Source: Bacteroidales bacterium
Lineage (GTDB): Bacteria > Bacteroidota > Bacteroidia > Bacteroidales > UBA1556
NCBI GenBank assembly: GCA_029939445.1
Contig: JAOZSY010000071.1
Coordinates: 6,290 to 11,789 of the forward strand
Direction of reading: 5' to 3'
Length of the DNA stretch: 5,500 nt
The notes under the pieces: model-generated
Seen by the model: only the letters and a program-made list of their open reading frames with translations
Database searches by the model: none
What the model was told of the DNA's origin: nothing
Position numbers and translations under genes: made by a program
Shown here: piece after piece, positions 1 to 5,500 of the stretch
How the letters are laid out: every line of letters begins with the position of its first letter
Position numbering within the stretch: the first letter of the stretch is position 1

Positions 1-2
1 CT

Positions 3-1079
3 GGTGATATTAAATTTGAAGATTCTATTAATATATTTGACCCGGTACAGAGTCGTTTCTTTGTTGGTACTGTTGCTGGTATATGGATGACTAAACAATC
101 ATTATATTTCAAACAAACAACTCCTGAATGGTCGTTAGTAAGCAAAAACCCTGTAGCAGCTACTGCTGTTTGGAATATGTATATCTCTAGAGATGGTGAT
201 GTACTTTATTATGTTCTTAATAATCAGCTTGGTAGATTAAGTAATCTTTTAGAGGCTCAAGAAGACTCTACAGCAGACGCAAACTCTTCAGCTTATGTTG
301 TTAATGATACAATAATAAAATCATTTGGTGGTATTGTTTCAAGTGTGTCTATAGACCCTGAAAATGCTGACAATATTGTTGTTACTATTGCTGGTACTGG
401 TACTAATTCTATTTATTACTCGAATAACGCTACTTCAAATAATCCAACATTCAAAAATGCTGTTGGTAACCTACCGTCAAATACACCTGTATATGCTTCT
501 TTAATTCCAATGTATAATACTAATTTATGTATTATTGGAACTGAGTTTGGAATTTTCACTACAGATAATATAACAAGTACAAATCCTATATGGACTAAAG
601 AAAATAGTGGATTTGAGGCTATGGCACCTGTTTATCAGATAATTCAACAACAAAATAGATTAGCTTGGCGCAAAACAGTTACTTTAGACCAAGGCAACCC
701 ATTAGTTCAAATTTATCCTGGTGTATATAACCACGGTCAAATATATGCAGCCACTCATGGTAGAGGATTCTTTACTTGCAAAACTTTAATGAGTATTGAA
801 GATAACTCTAATAAAAACAAGAAATACATTTCTGACATTAAGCTATATCCTAACCCTGTTGCAGATAACGCTACAGTAGAGTATAACTTAACTGAAAAAG
901 CTAGTATTACTATTAGCATTTATGATATTAATGGTCGTTTGTTGAGTAATGAGCAACTTGGCAATAAAGTAGGCAATCAGTCTGAAAGAATTAATACTTC
1001 TAACTTAACACCAGGTATGTATATTCTACAACTTAGAGCAGGGAATGATATTACAACTTCTAAATTCATCAAGAAGTAA
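3..1079 (+). CDS. C-terminal part of a secreted beta-propeller protein with a T9SS type A sorting domain (5' end outside window)
   Basis: The reading frame is open from base 3, so this is the 3' end of a longer gene; the ATG at 87 is internal and not a credible start. The visible 358 residues have two parts. Up to about residue 265 there are propeller-like repeats of the BNR/sortilin or WD40/YVTN type: VSIDPENADNIVVTIAG, then GTEFGIFTTDN (bases 537-569), then IYAATHGRGFF (bases 741-773). Each resembles the blade motifs 'VAVDPTDP..VVVT', 'GTE.GIY.T' and 'AGTHGRGIF' common in large Bacteroidota exoproteins. The last ~80 residues (from about base 831) are a Por-secretion C-terminal domain: LYPNPV, a beta-rich middle with ISIYDINGRLL, then LTPGMYILQL, ending in TSKFIKK. 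In this family that domain directs export by the type IX system and is cleaved or used for surface attachment. The enzymatic or binding role lies in the missing N-terminal part and cannot be told. A strong terminator follows 25 bases after the stop. Confidence 0.9.
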   Translation, partial: GDIKFEDSINIFDPVQSRFFVGTVAGIWMTKQSLYFKQTTPEWSLVSKNPVAATAVWNMYISRDGDVLYYVLNNQLGRLSNLLEAQEDSTADANSSAYVVNDTIIKSFGGIVSSVSIDPENADNIVVTIAGTGTNSIYYSNNATSNNPTFKNAVGNLPSNTPVYASLIPMYNTNLCIIGTEFGIFTTDNITSTNPIWTKENSGFEAMAPVYQIIQQQNRLAWRKTVTLDQGNPLVQIYPGVYNHGQIYAATHGRGFFTCKTLMSIEDNSNKNKKYISDIKLYPNPVADNATVEYNLTEKASITISIYDINGRLLSNEQLGNKVGNQSERINTSNLTPGMYILQLRAGNDITTSKFIKK

Positions 1080-1104
1080 GAAAGTACTATTAAAAAATAT
1101 ATAG

Positions 1105-1137
1105 AAGCTCTTTCACAAATGTGAAAGAGCTTTTTTT
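1105..1137 (+). terminator. Rho-independent terminator after the T9SS-substrate gene
   Basis: A perfect 12-bp stem (AAGCTCTTTCAC, 1105-1116, pairing with GTGAAAGAGCTT, 1121-1132) closes a 4-base AAAT loop and runs into seven T residues (1131-1137). It lies 25 bases after the stop codon of the secreted-protein gene and more than 75 bases before the next promoter, so it insulates the citrate lyase operon from upstream transcription. Confidence 0.93.
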
Positions 1138-1153
1138 ATGCCCAATTAATTTA

Positions 1154-1184
1154 TATTATTGATTAATAATAAATATCAATAATA
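1154..1184. repeat. 10-bp perfect inverted repeat upstream of the citDE promoter
   Basis: TATTATTGAT (1154-1163) and ATCAATAATA (1175-1184) are exact reverse complements separated by 11 bases. The centre is about 80 bases upstream of the inferred transcription start of citDE. The dyad could be an operator for a dimeric regulator or simply a chance palindrome in very AT-rich DNA. No T-tract follows, so it is not a terminator. The half-sites contain TTGAT and ATCAA, but the 11-base spacer does not fit the FNR/CRP spacing. Confidence 0.45.
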
Positions 1185-1215
1185 CATATTACTATATTTT
1201 ATAGTGAAATTTTTG

Positions 1216-1245
1216 TTGTTGTAATTTGAACAATTTCTATCTTTG
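1216..1245 (+). promoter_or_regulatory. Bacteroidota-type promoter of the citDE-citF operon
   Basis: TATCTTTG (1238-1245) matches the Bacteroidota -7 consensus TAnnTTTG exactly. A TTG (1216-1218), lying in a run of TTG triplets, sits 19 bases upstream at the usual -33 distance. Transcription would begin at about 1250-1253, giving a leader of roughly 45 bases before the ATG at 1297. The -7 element covers the in-frame TTG at 1243, which rules that triplet out as the start codon of a message made from this promoter. Confidence 0.72.
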
Positions 1246-1296
1246 TTGTCTGATAATTATAATTCAGAAATAATAATTTCGAAAAGTCTTAGTACT

Positions 1297-2514
1297 ATGA
1301 TAGAGAACAAAAAAGTTGGAATTGGAAATCAAGGTAAAAAAATACGTTCAGATATTTATATTGAAATAGAATTAACCTCTAGTGGAGGTATCAATTTAGA
1401 TCTAACATCTAAAGTAGATATCATGTTCGGCAAATCTAATCGTGCTTTAATTAGTGATATCCTTAGCTTTTATAATATTGAGAATGCCAACCTCCTTATT
1501 ATTGATAAAGGAGCTCTACCTTTGGTAATTGCTGCTAGAATGGAAGCTGCTATTCACAAATTGATTGATAGCGACAAAGAATACCTTCTTCCTATTATAG
1601 AAGCTAATAAGAGCATTACAAAGAAGGATCAAATGAGATTTTCGAGGCTATATTTACCCGGCAATACACCAAGTATGATGCTTAATGCAGGCATTCATAA
1701 TCCCAATGGAATAATTCTAGATTTGGAAGATGCTGTTGCTCATGATAAAAAATATGAAGCAAGATTTTTGGTTCGTAATGCTCTACGTGGCATAAATTTT
1801 TACGGAGCAGAACGAATGGTTAGAATAAATCAAATTCCTTTAGGATTGCAAGATTTAGATTTTATTATTGCACATAATGTGAACCTTATTCTGGTTCCTA
1901 AATGCGAATCGGCAGATCAAATAAAGCAAGTAAATAAACGAATTGATGAATTAAAAACAACACATGGAATAAAAGAGCAAATATGGCTTATGCCTATTAT
2001 AGAATCAGCTTTGGGAATAGTAAAAGCTTATGAGATAGCCACTGCTGCTGACAATATATCATCAATAGCAATAGGCTTAGAAGATTATACTGCAGATATT
2101 GGAACTTTGCGTACTGATGATGGTGATGAATCTTTCTTTGCTCGCTCAATGGTTGTTAATGCATGCCGTGCAGCTGGAATTCAACCTATTGATTCTGTTT
2201 TTTCTGATGTATCAGATATGGAAGCTCTGGCAAGAAATGTTCGTAAATCTAAATCTCTAGGATTTGATGGTATGGGTTGCATTCATCCTCGCCAAATAGA
2301 TGTTATACATAAGAATTTTGCTCCTGAAGAAAAAGAAATTACTAAAGCTAAGAAAATATATATTGCTTTTATGGAAGCTAAGAAAAAAGGCTTAGGAGTT
2401 ATATCATTAGGCACAAAGATGATTGATGCACCCGTTGTAAAAAGAGCCGAAAACACTTTAAATACAGCAATAGATTTGGGCATTATTTCTAAAGATTGGA
2501 TGGAGAAGGTATAG
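1297..2514 (+). CDS. citE: Fused citrate lyase acyl-carrier (CitD) and lyase (CitE) subunits
   Basis: This gene encodes 405 residues from the ATG at 1297. In citrate lyase, CitD carries the acetyl/citryl group on its prosthetic arm and CitE cleaves citryl-ACP to acetyl-ACP and oxaloacetate. Residues ~5-90 match CitD without gaps from SDIYIEI onward (V..MFG.., then DKGALP at 70-75 and ARMEA). A linker of about 20 residues follows. Residues ~113-405 are a full CitE of the HpcH/HpaI aldolase (TIM-barrel) family: RLYLPGN, DLEDAV (142-147), VRIN (Arg176), LVPK, PIIES (Glu236), GLEDYTADIG (Asp263), GFDGMGCIHPRQID, and a C-terminal GLGVISLGTKMIDAPVVKRA. The Mg- and acyl-binding acidic residues known for the family are present. 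CitD (~95 aa) and CitE (~295 aa) are usually separate genes. Where enterobacterial CitD has its modified Ser14, this protein has Arg17, with Ser18 next to it. An 18-codon extension to the TTG at 1243 is possible but unlikely, because that triplet lies inside the promoter. The protein should be cytoplasmic. Confidence 0.9.
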   Translation: MIENKKVGIGNQGKKIRSDIYIEIELTSSGGINLDLTSKVDIMFGKSNRALISDILSFYNIENANLLIIDKGALPLVIAARMEAAIHKLIDSDKEYLLPIIEANKSITKKDQMRFSRLYLPGNTPSMMLNAGIHNPNGIILDLEDAVAHDKKYEARFLVRNALRGINFYGAERMVRINQIPLGLQDLDFIIAHNVNLILVPKCESADQIKQVNKRIDELKTTHGIKEQIWLMPIIESALGIVKAYEIATAADNISSIAIGLEDYTADIGTLRTDDGDESFFARSMVVNACRAAGIQPIDSVFSDVSDMEALARNVRKSKSLGFDGMGCIHPRQIDVIHKNFAPEEKEITKAKKIYIAFMEAKKKGLGVISLGTKMIDAPVVKRAENTLNTAIDLGIISKDWMEKV

Positions 2515-2547
2515 TCGGCAGTATTCAGTCGGCAGTCTACAGTCAAT
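2513..2547. repeat. Degenerate 7-bp tandem repeat between citDE and citF
   Basis: Five consecutive heptamers share the start AGT: AGTCGGC, AGTATTC, AGTCGGC, AGTCTAC, AGTCAAT. Units 1 and 3 are identical and the array also has a 14-bp period. It begins on the last two bases of the citDE stop codon and fills about half of the 69-bp gap to citF. Its GGC content stands out from the surrounding AT-rich DNA. From memory, and without a search, similar AGTCGGCAGT-type arrays occur between genes in other Bacteroidota genomes. No protein or promoter function is apparent. Confidence 0.75.
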
Positions 2548-2583
2548 CTTTGAGAATAAAACAATACAAAAAACCAGAAAATA

Positions 2584-4152
2584 ATGAGTAAGCAAGATAT
2601 TAAACTAGTAAAGAATGCAGCAGGACGAATGGTTCCTGAAGAAATAAATGGCGAAAAACAAATTCCATATCAAGGAGTTGGGAAATACATTCCAGAAGGG
2701 CGTAGATTTGCACCAAAACTATCATCATGTGCCAATTTTCCACAAGATGGAAATAAAACGGTAAAAGACCTTAAAGAAGCACTAATAAAGAGCGGCTTGA
2801 AAGATGGAATGACAATATCTACTCACCACCATTTTCGAAATGGAGATTTAATTGCAAATCAAATTTTTGATATTGCACATGAGTTAGGAATAAAAGATTT
2901 ACGATGGTATCCTTCGGCATCATTCCCTTGCCATGAGCCTTTAATTAAGTATCTTAAAGATGGAACAATAAACAGAATAGAAGGCAGCATGAATGGCGCA
3001 CTAGGAAAATTTGCTAGTGAAGGTGGTATGGCTGGCGTTGGCGTTCTACGCTCTCACGGTGGTAGATATCAGGCAGTACAAGATGGCGAAGTACAAATTG
3101 ATATAGCAGTAATTGCCGCGCCAACAGCAGATGCATTCGGAAATGCAAATGGAGTAAATGGCACTGCGGCATCGGGCTTATTAGGCTTTGCATTAGCTGA
3201 TTCTCAATATGCTGATAAGGTAATAGTTGTTACCGATAATATGGTACCATTCCCTTGTATTCCATGGCAAATACATGGAAATTATGTTGATTATACTGTA
3301 AAAGTAGATATTGTTGGTGACCCTGAAAAGATAATTTCTGGCACAACAAATATCACTAAAAGCCCTGACAGACTTCTAATTGCAGAAAAAACAGCTCAAT
3401 TTTGTGAAGCTACAGAAATAATTCATGATGGATTTAGTTATCAAGCAGGTGCTGGTGGAACGTCATTATCAATTGGAATTTATTTTGAAGAAATACTACG
3501 TCGTAATAATTGGAAAGCACGTTTTATAAGAGCAGGGAGCAATAAATATCCTGTTAAAATGCTTGAAGATGGTATTGTAGATTATATACTTGATGGGCAA
3601 ACTTTTGATTTGGAAGGAATACGCTCAATGCGTGAGAATGCAAACCATGTTGACACTAGCCCATTTACAAGTTATAATTATCATAGCAAAGGCAATTTTG
3701 CATCTATGATTGATATAGCAGTACTTGGCGCTACAGAGGTTGATGTAAACTTCAACGCTAATGTTGTTACACACTCCGATGGCTACTTATTACATGGTAT
3801 TGGTGGTTGGCAAAACTGCTTGTTTGGCAAAACTGTAATACTACCAATTCCTCTTTTTCGTGATAGAATTCCTGTGATAATAGATAAGGTTACTACACTT
3901 TGTGGTCCTGGCGAACTTATTGACGTTATTGTAACAGAAAGAGGCGTTGCGGTAAATCCTCTTCGTAAAGACTTAATTGAAAAAGCTAAAAAAGCTGGCT
4001 TTAAATTAAAGACAATTGAGCAATTAAAAGCTGAAGCTGAAGAAATATGTGGTATTCCTGAAAAACCTGAACTTGAGGATAAAGTTATTGCCGTTATTAA
4101 ATGGGTAGATGGAACTGTAATTGATTCTGTAAGAAAAGTGAAAACAAAATAA
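2584..4152 (+). CDS. citF: Citrate lyase alpha subunit (citrate:acetyl-ACP transferase, EC 2.8.3.10)
   Basis: CitF swaps the acetyl group on the carrier protein for citrate, giving citryl-ACP and free acetate; CitE then splits the citryl-ACP. The 522-residue product is close to the usual ~510. It keeps the family landmarks along its length: KNAAGRMVPEEINGE near the N-terminus, STHHHFRNGD (79-88), RSHGGR (156-161), AAPTADAFGNANG (179-191), AGAGGTSLSI (288-297), RDRIPVIIDKVTT, VTERGVAVNP (450-459), and the terminal DGTVIDSVRKV. Where enterobacterial CitF has GASGGH this protein reads HGIGGWQN (404-411), a noticeable departure. It starts 69 bases after citDE on the same strand and no good promoter lies between, so the two are probably co-transcribed. 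The leader just before the ATG (aaaaccagaaaata) is A-rich, as is usual where Shine-Dalgarno sites are weak. The protein should be cytoplasmic. The family assignment is firm; the exact substrate is inferred. Confidence 0.94.
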   Translation: MSKQDIKLVKNAAGRMVPEEINGEKQIPYQGVGKYIPEGRRFAPKLSSCANFPQDGNKTVKDLKEALIKSGLKDGMTISTHHHFRNGDLIANQIFDIAHELGIKDLRWYPSASFPCHEPLIKYLKDGTINRIEGSMNGALGKFASEGGMAGVGVLRSHGGRYQAVQDGEVQIDIAVIAAPTADAFGNANGVNGTAASGLLGFALADSQYADKVIVVTDNMVPFPCIPWQIHGNYVDYTVKVDIVGDPEKIISGTTNITKSPDRLLIAEKTAQFCEATEIIHDGFSYQAGAGGTSLSIGIYFEEILRRNNWKARFIRAGSNKYPVKMLEDGIVDYILDGQTFDLEGIRSMRENANHVDTSPFTSYNYHSKGNFASMIDIAVLGATEVDVNFNANVVTHSDGYLLHGIGGWQNCLFGKTVILPIPLFRDRIPVIIDKVTTLCGPGELIDVIVTERGVAVNPLRKDLIEKAKKAGFKLKTIEQLKAEAEEICGIPEKPELEDKVIAVIKWVDGTVIDSVRKVKTK

Positions 4153-4246
4153 GTTATAAAATTTTAAGTTTTGAAGCTACTATGAAAAGTAAGCTTCAAA
4201 ACTTAAAATATCTTTTTATCAAGACCTTATAACTCTACTTTTCATA
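4152..4246. repeat. Nested and permuted inverted repeats around the citF/thiL hairpin
   Basis: Besides the 18-bp stem, two more segments match in inverted orientation. AGTTATAA (4152-4159, overlapping the last base of the citF stop) pairs with TTATAACT (4227-4234). The hairpin loop segment TATGAAAAGTA (4181-4191) is exactly complementary to TACTTTTCATA (4236-4246). All three parts of the left arm therefore recur inverted on the right, but in a rotated order. This could be an RNA with a loop-to-tail pseudoknot, or the scar of an inverted duplication. Confidence 0.6.
4161..4217 (+). terminator. Long hairpin terminator between convergent citF and thiL
   Basis: ATTTTAAGTTTTGAAGCT (4161-4178) and its exact reverse complement (4192-4209) form an 18-bp stem around a 13-base loop, 8 bases after the citF stop. 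ACT/AGT inside the loop can extend the stem past one bulged A. A short T-run (4213-4217) follows on the + strand, so it fits as the citF terminator. On the - strand the downstream side is U-rich (tttataactt) but lacks a clean tract, so termination of thiL here is possible but less sure. Confidence 0.8.
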
Positions 4247-4278
4247 CTAATACTATCTTAATAATATCTAAAGTACAA

Positions 4279-5355
4279 TTATTGATCGGTAGTATTTTCA
4301 TCATTTAGCTTGTCAGAAAGACCATCCCAACCTTGGGCTTCTATTGGCGTCGATACATTATTCTTTGTGATAAGGTTAATACCTGAACCTGCATCAGTAG
4401 TATAACCAATAATACTAATCTCTGGAATATCTTTTAGTTTCTCAAATTCGCTTTGAGGCAAAGTAAATAGCAATTCATAGTCCTCGCCACCATTAAGTGC
4501 AAACATTGTTGGATCCATATTAAAAGCACGTGCCGCATCCCATGTTTTTTGGTCAATTGGCAGTTTATCTTCATAAAGATTAGCTCCCAACTTCGACTGC
4601 TTACATATATGCTTTATTTCCGAAGCAAGTCCATCACTCACATCCATCATTGCATTAGGCTTAATGGACGAATCTTTAAGTATTTTTACAATATCTACGC
4701 GGGCTTCAGGCTTCAATTGACGTTCTAGAACATAATCAGCACCATCTAATTCGGGTTGCATATCGGGGTTTGCAGTAAAAACACTTTTCTCTCTTTCAAG
4801 AATAAGCAAGCCCGCATAAGCTGCGCCCAAATCACCACTCACGCAAATTAAGTCGCCTTCTTTTGCTCCATTTCGGTATACAATATCTTCCTGCTCTACT
4901 AGTCCAATCACTGTTATGGAAATTGCCAATCCTGCTTTTGACGAAGTAGTATCGCCACCAACAATATCCACATTATATGCTTTACAAGCCAATTTTAATC
5001 CTACATAAAACTCCTCTATTGCTTCCAAAGAAAACCTATTGCTAAGTCCAATACTCACAGTTATCTGAGTTGGAAGAGCATTCATTGCTGCCATATCAGA
5101 AAAATTTACAATTGCAGCTTTATATCCTAGATGTTTAAGTGGCACATATGCCAAATCAAAATGTATTCCTTCCATTAATAAATCAGTACTTACTAGCACT
5201 TTCTTACCTTCAGGATTGATAACAGCAGCATCGTCGCCAATACCATATTCAGAAGATTTCTGAACTAATTCAATATCTCCTGTCAAAAAATCAATTAGGC
5301 CAAACTCACCTAAATCTTTTATCTCTGTTCTTGGTTTTGATCTATCTTCAAACAT
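4279..5355 (-). CDS. thiL: Thiamine-monophosphate kinase
   Basis: ThiL phosphorylates thiamine monophosphate with ATP to thiamine diphosphate, the last step of thiamine cofactor synthesis (EC 2.7.4.16), in the cytoplasm. The 358 residues carry the family motifs in order: GIGDDAA (38-44), STDLLMEGIHFD (56-67), NFSDMAAM (84-91), GGDTTSS (133-139), SGDLGAAYAG (173-182), MDVSDGLASE (237-246), NGGEDYELL (288-296) and the C-terminal GW (342-343). The Asp residues that bind Mg and the phosphates of ATP and substrate are all present. The length is slightly above the usual ~325-350. The start MFEDRSKPRTEIKDLGEFGLI fits the family N-terminus, where the RTEI..LGEF segment is close to the first residues, and a -7 promoter element lies 26 bases upstream. 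The gene is convergent with citF across a 126-bp gap and looks monocistronic here. No TPP riboswitch is visible upstream. Confidence 0.96.
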   Translation of the reverse strand: MFEDRSKPRTEIKDLGEFGLIDFLTGDIELVQKSSEYGIGDDAAVINPEGKKVLVSTDLLMEGIHFDLAYVPLKHLGYKAAIVNFSDMAAMNALPTQITVSIGLSNRFSLEAIEEFYVGLKLACKAYNVDIVGGDTTSSKAGLAISITVIGLVEQEDIVYRNGAKEGDLICVSGDLGAAYAGLLILEREKSVFTANPDMQPELDGADYVLERQLKPEARVDIVKILKDSSIKPNAMMDVSDGLASEIKHICKQSKLGANLYEDKLPIDQKTWDAARAFNMDPTMFALNGGEDYELLFTLPQSEFEKLKDIPEISIIGYTTDAGSGINLITKNNVSTPIEAQGWDGLSDKLNDENTTDQ

Positions 5356-5380
5356 TGTATTTATTTATTATTTTAGTCTG

Positions 5381-5388
5381 CAAAGATA
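5381..5388 (-). promoter_or_regulatory. Promoter -7 element of thiL
   Basis: Read on the - strand this is TATCTTTG, an exact TAnnTTTG match and identical to the octamer before citDE. The expected -33 TTG is not present; TTA at 5410-5412 lies at a 21-base spacing and is the nearest fit. Transcription would begin at about 5373-5376, giving a short A-rich leader of roughly 20 bases before the ATG. Confidence 0.65.
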
Positions 5389-5411
5389 TTGAAAAAAAGG
5401 TTGGAGTTATA

Positions 5412-5465
5412 ATAATGGTTTAGGATGACAGGGCAGACGCATATTAATTGTCACCAAACCATTAT
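5412..5465. repeat. Long bulged inverted repeat upstream of thiL
   Basis: ATAATGGTTT (5412-5421) is the exact reverse complement of AAACCATTAT (5456-5465). The pairing continues inward as GG (5423-5424) with CC (5454-5455) and TGACA (5426-5430) with TGTCA (5449-5453), with only two single A bulges at 5422 and 5425. This makes 17 paired positions around an 18-base loop. No T-tract adjoins either side, so a simple terminator is unlikely. It overlaps the -33 region of thiL by one base and may be an operator, a structured RNA or the end of a small repeat element. The remaining bases 5466-5500 show nothing recognisable. Confidence 0.55.
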
Positions 5466-5500
5466 GTATCTTTTACTATCGTAATATACAGCTATATATG

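Noticed and set aside
87..1079. A complete 330-residue gene starting at ATG 87
   Set aside because: The frame is open upstream to base 3 with protein-like sequence (FDPVQSRFFVGTVAGIW), there is no leader or signal peptide at 87, and T9SS cargo must start with one.
1154..1184. FNR/CRP-type binding site
   Set aside because: TTGAT and ATCAA are separated by 11 bases instead of the 4 expected for FNR.
2545..2552. AATCTTTG as a separate promoter for citF
   Set aside because: The first base of the -7 element is wrong and no TTG lies at a suitable distance upstream; co-transcription with citDE is simpler.
2283..2564. 93-residue open frame on the - strand
   Set aside because: It is antisense to the conserved end of CitE and its product resembles no family I know; the CitE frame explains the sequence.
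5412..5465. Insertion sequence end or intrinsic terminator
   Set aside because: There is no transposase fragment or target duplication in view, and no T-run adjoins the stem on either strand.
5356..5500. TPP riboswitch upstream of thiL
   Set aside because: No CTGAGA or ACCTGATCTGGATAATGCCAG-like core is seen on the - strand, and the promoter element leaves only about 20 bases of leader.

Overview
The window is AT-rich DNA that looks like a member of the Bacteroidota, probably a Bacteroidales-type or related anaerobe. Three things point there. The first gene ends in a type IX secretion (Por) sorting domain. The two best promoters carry the Bacteroidota -7 element TAnnTTTG, both as TATCTTTG. 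Translation starts are preceded by A-rich leaders rather than Shine-Dalgarno sites. The species cannot be named from this window.

Layout. (1) Bases 3-1079, +: the 3' end of a large secreted beta-propeller protein with a C-terminal T9SS sorting domain, followed by a strong intrinsic terminator (1105-1137). (2) Bases 1138-1296: an intergenic stretch with a 10-bp AT-rich inverted repeat (1154-1184) and a Bacteroidota-type promoter (1216-1245). (3) Bases 1297-4152, +: a two-gene citrate lyase operon. The first gene fuses the acyl-carrier subunit (CitD) to the lyase subunit (CitE); the second is the CoA/ACP-transferase subunit CitF. The 69-bp gap between them holds a degenerate 7-bp tandem repeat that starts inside the citDE stop codon. 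(4) Bases 4153-4278: a convergent intergenic region with an 18-bp perfect hairpin, whose loop is exactly complementary to a segment further downstream. (5) Bases 4279-5355, -: thiL, thiamine-monophosphate kinase, with a -7 promoter element at 5381-5388. (6) Bases 5389-5500: no gene seen, but a long bulged inverted repeat (5412-5465); nothing recognisable in the last 35 bases.

How the genes work together. CitD-CitE and CitF would supply the three functions of citrate lyase: carrier, acyl lyase and acyl transferase. Together they split citrate into acetate and oxaloacetate. The genes that activate the carrier (citC, citX, citG) are not in the window, although they could lie elsewhere. The carrier domain has Arg where the enterobacterial CitD has its prosthetic-group Ser, with a Ser one residue later, and CitF differs at a conserved C-terminal Gly-rich motif. 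These two departures are the most interesting protein-level signals here: the complex may be a divergent citrate lyase, or a relative with a different substrate or activation route. thiL is a housekeeping cofactor gene with no visible link to the citrate genes. I see no mobile element, CRISPR array, tRNA or rRNA.
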